A stretch of DNA of 64,000 nucleotides from Bog-793 sp963761425 (GTDB lineage: Bacteria > Actinomycetota > Acidimicrobiia > Acidimicrobiales > Bog-793): contig CAVXGQ010000005.1 in NCBI GenBank assembly GCA_963761425.1, positions 434,001 to 498,000 of the forward strand, given 5' to 3'. A program made the position numbers and the translations under genes. Below the pieces are notes generated by a model, which was not told the DNA's origin, did not search any database, and saw nothing but the letters and a program-made list of their open reading frames with translations. Positions 60,105-64,000 of the stretch are shown here, one piece after another. Numbering within the stretch: the first letter of the stretch is position 1; every line of letters begins with the position of its first letter.

Positions 60105-61364
60105 CTAAGCCAGTCCGTAGGGGAGAGCGGCGCCGGCCTCGATCTCGATCAGTCGGTTGTACTTGGCCACCCGCTCACCGCGCGCCGGCGCGCCGCTCTT
60201 GATCTGGCCGCAACCTACGCCGACAGCGAGATCGGCGATGAAGCTGTCCTCGGTCTCGCCGGAGCGGTGCGAGACCATCTGAGACCAGTGGGATTCGCGG
60301 CAGAGTCGGATCGCTTCCAGCGTCTCAGTGACCGTGCCGATCTGGTTGAGCTTGATGAGGGCCGCGTTGGCGGAGCCGCGTGCGATGGCCTCGGCGATGA
60401 TCGCCGGGTTGGTGACGAGGAGGTCGTCGCCGATGAGCTGGAGGCGGTCCCCGAGTCGGGTCGTCAGGCGCTGCCAGCCGTCCCAGTCTCCTTCGGCCAG
60501 CCCGTCCTCTAGGCTCCAGACCGGGTAGTGGGCGGTGATCTCCTCGTAGCGGGCGATCATCTCGTCGCTGGAGAGGCGTTCCCCGGCCACCTGATAACGG
60601 CCGTCGCGGTAGAACTCGCTGGCCGCTGGATCTAGGGCGATCGCGACCCCCTCTCGCCCGGGGCGGTAGCCGGCGGTTTCGATGGCCTCGGCGAGCAGAG
60701 TCAGGACGTCTTCGGGCCGGTCGATCTCGGGGGCGAATCCACCCTCGTCGCCGAGCCCGGTCGCGAAGCCCTTGTCGGATAGGTGGCGTCGCAGGGTGCC
60801 GTAGACCTCGGCGCCGGCCCGAACCGCCTCGGCCAGCGAAGGCGCCCCCAGCGGGGCGATCATGAACTCCTGGAAGTCGAGGTTGTTCGGCGCGTGCACG
60901 CCGCCGTTCACCACGTTGAAGTGGGGGACGGGGAGCCGTGGCGCCACGCCTTCGGTCCCGAGGGCACACCACAGGGGTTGCCCCGCAGCCAGGGCTCCAG
61001 CCCTGGCCGCGGCCATCGACACTCCGACGATGGCGTTAGCCCCCAGCCGGGACTTCGTAGCGGTTCCGTCAAGATCGATGAGGGTTCGGTCGAGCTGGGC
61101 GAGGTCGGCGAAGGTGCGGCCGGCGAGGGCCGTGGCGATCTCACCTTTCACGTTGTTGACGGCGTTTTGCACTCCCTGCCCGGCGAAGCGGCGCAGATCA
61201 CCGTCGCGTAGCTCGGCGGCTTCGCGTGAACCGGTCGAGGCACCGGAAGGCACCCCGGCGCGCGCGCTTGTCCCGTCGGCGAGGGTCACGGTCACCGCCA
61301 GGGTCGGCCGGGCCCGCGAGTCGAGAATCTCGACCGCGTCAAGGCTTGCAATGTTTAGCGCCAT
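60105..61364 (-). CDS. eno: Enolase
   Basis: 419 residues. N-terminal domain with GVPSGASTGSREAAELRDGD; barrel with the HAPNNLDFQEFMI region, GDEGGFAP, SLEDGLAEGDWDGW metal ligands, and LIKLNQIGTVTETLEAI with catalytic Lys, plus SHRSGETED. It interconverts 2-phosphoglycerate and PEP. A GAAAGGA site precedes the ATG at 61364. First gene of the minus-strand eno-toroid-ppsA unit. Confidence 0.96.
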   Translation of the reverse strand: MALNIASLDAVEILDSRARPTLAVTVTLADGTSARAGVPSGASTGSREAAELRDGDLRRFAGQGVQNAVNNVKGEIATALAGRTFADLAQLDRTLIDLDGTATKSRLGANAIVGVSMAAARAGALAAGQPLWCALGTEGVAPRLPVPHFNVVNGGVHAPNNLDFQEFMIAPLGAPSLAEAVRAGAEVYGTLRRHLSDKGFATGLGDEGGFAPEIDRPEDVLTLLAEAIETAGYRPGREGVAIALDPAASEFYRDGRYQVAGERLSSDEMIARYEEITAHYPVWSLEDGLAEGDWDGWQRLTTRLGDRLQLIGDDLLVTNPAIIAEAIARGSANAALIKLNQIGTVTETLEAIRLCRESHWSQMVSHRSGETEDSFIADLAVGVGCGQIKSGAPARGERVAKYNRLIEIEAGAALPYGLA

Positions 61365-61675
61365 TCAAGTCCTTTCGGGATCGTCAGCTCAAGCTTTCCT
61401 CTCGAAGACCCTGCGCACCAGGGCATTACGTCACTAGTCACTACTCGTCGGACACGTCGGCTTGGCTCCGAAGCGGGGCCCCACCGACGCATAAGCGCGC
61501 GACCGCTCAGCTCTTCCATGACGGCGAGCCGGCCTGTAGGCGGGAAGCTGTCCAGCGCAGTCGAGTTACCTACGGTGGCCGGGATATGGGTTCCTGACCT
61601 GCGATTACAACTCACCATTGAAGCGGTGGGTGCCAGTGCGGGCACGGGGAAGGCGCAGAGGCTGGGGAGGTCGGT
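61365..61675. promoter_or_regulatory. Non-coding region upstream of eno
   Basis: About 310 bases without a convincing gene. On the minus strand, TAGTGAC occurs twice with 7-bp spacing (plus-strand GTCACTAGTCACTA at 61428-61441), next to GTAATG, likely the promoter zone of eno. GC content is lower than in the neighbouring genes. Nothing resembling a tRNA or attachment core was seen. Confidence 0.4.
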
Positions 61676-62491
61676 TCAGAGTTGTGGGGCGGCGGCGGCT
61701 GGTTCATTCATTTCAAGCCACGAGCGGTGCCAGAAGAGGCCGCAGTTGCGGTCGCAGTGGCCCCCTCGAGGTTGGCCCGAGCAGCGAACGCCGTCGAGGA
61801 TGAAGAAGGCGGCACGGGGCTGCTTCCACTTGGGAAGAGTGACGCCGATGTCCTCGACCTGGCGCACGACCGGGAATTCACGGCCGGCATATGCGGCCAT
61901 TTCCGGGGAAAAGCTGATCCCGTCGAGGCGTCCTTTGGCGTCCAAGGTCGCGGCGATCTCGCCGTAGGGTTTCACCTTGGCAGTTTGGGTGAACGCACGG
62001 GGCTCGGACTCCTCCGCCCGGGATGGCTCCAGCCATTCGTCCAGGAAGAACAACGAACACGCATGACCACAGCCGACAGTACCGTCGGGCGCGTCACAGA
62101 TAGCGTCCTCTAGTGCGACCGTCCTGGAGAGCTTCTCCATGCGATAAGCATGGGTCGGCCGCCGGCGAATGACCCTTTCTACCCGGTAGGTCCGGCCCGA
62201 GTAAGCCCGGTGGTTGGAGAGGAACTTCCGACCGCGGAGCTCGTCGTTGCTATCGAGGGTCGTCCGGATCTCAGCGACACTCTTGACTCGGACCCAGTCG
62301 CCGACATGGAAGCGGGACGGTTCCCCGAGATCGACGCCGTCCCGGTCCTCGACGCGATGGCCGACGAGGAGCTGCAGAGTGTGAATGACTCCGTGTATGA
62401 GGTTGAAGGGAAACGCGTAGCGATAGAACGAGTTCTCAAACTGGCAGCGTTCAAAGGTGCGTCGTCTTGGTGCTGGTCCCGCGGGGTCCAC
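61676..62491 (-). CDS. Protein with two tandem copies of a Cys-containing SH3-like domain
   Basis: 271 residues. After an N-terminal segment FPFNLIHGVIHTLQLLVGHR, two similar units follow. Unit 1 runs from GDWVRVKSVAEIRTTLD to CDAPDGTVGCGHACSLFFLDEWLE. Unit 2 runs from VKPYGEIAATLDAKGRLDG to VRCSGQPRGGHCDRNCGLFWHRSWLE. The pattern VKS..EI.ATLD...RG..F ... C....C...C..F....WLE occurs in single-copy form in hypothetical proteins of cyanobacteria and actinobacteria, often beside biosynthetic gene clusters. Function unknown. It abuts decayed insertion sequences and has lower GC, suggesting acquired DNA. Confidence 0.65.
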   Translation of the reverse strand: MDPAGPAPRRRTFERCQFENSFYRYAFPFNLIHGVIHTLQLLVGHRVEDRDGVDLGEPSRFHVGDWVRVKSVAEIRTTLDSNDELRGRKFLSNHRAYSGRTYRVERVIRRRPTHAYRMEKLSRTVALEDAICDAPDGTVGCGHACSLFFLDEWLEPSRAEESEPRAFTQTAKVKPYGEIAATLDAKGRLDGISFSPEMAAYAGREFPVVRQVEDIGVTLPKWKQPRAAFFILDGVRCSGQPRGGHCDRNCGLFWHRSWLEMNEPAAAAPQL

Positions 62492-62695
62492 CGGGTCGAC
62501 GCTATCAGGTGCTTCCGTTCGTCATACTCGGCGGAGTTTGTTCTCCCGAGTTCTGGATCGGGGGAATCGGGGAATCGCCGTCGACCCGCGAAACATAGAG
62601 AGGGTCGGTGACGTACTAGTTGGCTGGTCGGCAAAAGGCTTTTCTCGTCCAATAAGAACGATGGTCGCTGTTTGGAGCTGAGGAGGTGACCTCTC

Positions 62696-63832
62696 TCAGC
62701 CAATGACGCCAGGTAGGCGCCCGATCCGGTCCAAGTTGAGCGCTGCAACCCGGATTTTCGCCCAGGCGTCGGCCTTCGCAAGGCCCGGTTACGGGATCTT
62801 CTCGGTGTGGAACTTGAGCTGTGCGTTCTTGCGCTCGGCACTTGCGCGTTCTCGATAGCGCTCTCGGAACCCCTCGGTCCATTGCGCTGTTCGTGCCGCG
62901 GCGAGTAGCTCCTCTGACGGATTGATCTCGGCGATGCGGCCCTTGGCGCGGGTCGTGTATTGGGGTTTCAACGCGCAGTCCGCGCAGTGTTCACTAAAGA
63001 ACACTTGGGTGCGCTTCGCTCGGCTTTTCGCGATCGGGACGCTCACTCCCGCAGAAGGGTGACGGTGTGGTGCTCGAGTTCGATCGTGAAGTCAGCTTTG
63101 TTGAAAAAGCCTGCTCTCGCGCTCGGCGGAGGCGCCGGTGCGACGAGCTCCACGCCTTTTGCTCCGAAGGTGCGCCGGATCTTTGACCCTCCGTAGTGGG
63201 TGTCGGCGATTACCTCCGAGACGGGAAGCGGATCGGACTCGAGCAGCTCAGCGAGCATCTCACCGTCCGACGTCGTTGCCTTCGAGGCCGTCGCCGCGGT
63301 AATGAGGTCGAAATCGGGATCGACCGAGAGATGTGCTTTGAACCTGTCATAACGGTCGTGGCGTGCACGGTACCCATGGTGAGCGTCAGGATCGACGATC
63401 GAGATCTCCCGATCGGGGGCGACCTCACGCCTGATCGTGACGTTGTCCTTCTCGTCGGGGGCGAGGTCCTGTGCGGCGACGATGTGCAAGAGGGCGACAG
63501 CCGCGTTCAAGTCGTCGTCGATCGACGCTGCCTGCACGATGATCGCGGTCGCGTCCGAGAAAAGATCGGCGAGCGGCTAGCGGCGCTCGGTTTCCTGGGA
63601 CCAGTTGATCTCGGGCTTTCCCGCCTCGTCATAGACGGAACGCCGGAGCGAGCCGCGAAGTCTTGACGTTCTTCGCTTGTCGAGCTTTGAAAGACGAGAG
63701 ATGACCTGGCGCGAAGCCGATCGCATCAAGGTAATCGTGTCCATCGTGATGACGCCGTCTTTGATGTCGGTCGAATCGACGATCCGACGGTGACCGATGG
63801 TCCCGGCACGCTTGGCGAGCTGAAGGAGCTTT
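62696..63832 (-). pseudogene. Decayed IS1182-like (DDE) transposase
   Basis: Three pieces of one transposase lie in order on the minus strand. KLLQLAKRAGTIGHRRIVDSTDIKDGVITMDTITLMRSA (from about 63830) is broken by an in-frame TAG at 63577-63579. The core (DPDAHHGYRARHDRYDRFKAHLSVDPD; EVIADTHYGG) ends at 63043. A frame change of the opposite sign to those in the nearby housekeeping genes leads to CADCALKPQYTTRAKGRIAEI (62789-63046), broken again by a TAA before GLAKADAWAKIRVAALNLDRIG (to 62696). The N-terminus is missing. It cannot make an active transposase. Confidence 0.85.
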
Positions 63833-64000
63833 CTGGACGGCAACTCCGACGTGCTCGATCGCCTCGTGACCGAGATGTACGCCCGGGGCCTTTCGACACG
63901 AGACGTCGAGGACGCCTTCAGGGATGCCACAGGCGAGCTGCTCATCTTCAAGTTCGCGCTCTCCGAGATCACGGACCAGCTGTGGGAGGACTGCCAGGCC
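63833..64000 (+). mobile_element. N-truncated IS256-like (Mutator) transposase, running off the window
   Basis: The open plus-strand frame LDGNSDVLDRLVTEMYARGLSTRDVEDAFRDATGELLIFKFALSEITDQLWEDCQA has the IS256 hallmark YARGLSTRDVEDAF followed by SEITD. A stop at 63821 precedes it, and it begins where the IS1182-like pseudogene starts, so its own first ~70 residues are missing. One element probably inserted into the other. Whether the rest is intact is beyond the window. Confidence 0.75.

Noticed and set aside
62179..62841. 220-residue minus-strand frame in another frame than the duplicated-domain protein
   Set aside because: It is Ser/Arg-rich and overlaps the better-supported gene and the transposase remnant.
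1..64000. CRISPR arrays, rRNA or tRNA genes
   Set aside because: No regularly spaced direct repeats and no cloverleaf-like or rRNA sequence were noticed on reading; a covariance-model scan was not possible.

Overview
The window is high-GC, gene-dense DNA with many GTG and TTG starts and many ATGA- or GTGA-type stop/start overlaps. The gene set points to a free-living actinobacterium: lexA divergent from a LysM gene and followed by nrdR, a DprE2-like reductase, a PIG-L deacetylase, DUF3040, and sepF-yggT-divIVA after ftsZ. The mixture of group 3b hydrogenase, pyruvate:ferredoxin oxidoreductase and several lineage-restricted proteins suggests class Acidimicrobiia, but that placement is an inference. 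No rRNA, tRNA or CRISPR array was seen.

Layout. 0-5 kb: lysine/DAP synthesis (dapE), then an SOS and nucleotide-stress block (lexA <-> LysM gene, nrdR, PIG-L deacetylase, dinB). 5-8.7 kb: small membrane proteins, an HNH endonuclease, a lipoate-ligase-like protein and a DprE2-like reductase. 8.7-15.7 kb (minus strand): a group 3b NADP-linked [NiFe] hydrogenase operon with four structural subunits, an embedded cyclic-nucleotide-binding protein, a maturation protease, HypC, an EamA transporter and a DUF6390-like protein. 15.9-23.6 kb (plus strand): pyruvate:ferredoxin oxidoreductase (three genes), a GltD-like flavoprotein with a fused ferredoxin domain, and proton-translocating transhydrogenase (pntAA-AB-B). 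These two blocks form a redox island linking H2, ferredoxin, NADH and NADPH.

24-42 kb: the division and cell-wall (dcw) cluster mraZ-rsmH-ftsL-ftsI-murE-mraY-murD-ftsW-murG-murC-murB-ftsQ-ftsZ-pgeF-yggS-sepF-yggT-divIVA. It lacks murF. A perfect 26-bp inverted repeat, with the rsmH start codon inside one arm, lies between mraZ and rsmH. 42-49 kb: ileS, a DUF167 protein, a histone-H1-like/DksA fusion, lspA, an RluD-type synthase and a sigma-70 factor with a shortened region 3. 49-56.3 kb: an Rrf2 regulator, a phosphodiesterase/phosphatase, a PduO-type adenosyltransferase, leucyl aminopeptidase, a ROK glucokinase, an inositol-phosphatase-like enzyme and a zinc-ribbon coiled-coil protein. 56.3-61.4 kb (minus strand): a small membrane protein, then an eno - alpha/alpha-toroid protein - ppsA operon around phosphoenolpyruvate. 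61.7-64 kb: accessory DNA with a duplicated-domain protein, a decayed IS1182-like transposase and the start of an IS256-like transposase running off the end.

Five otherwise intact genes (an HNH gene, murE, ileS twice, lspA, a phosphatase) each need one base skipped to read through. All six shifts have the same sign and some genes are essential, so base-insertion error in the assembly is the likeliest explanation. The decayed transposase instead has in-frame stops and a shift of the other sign, which looks like true decay.
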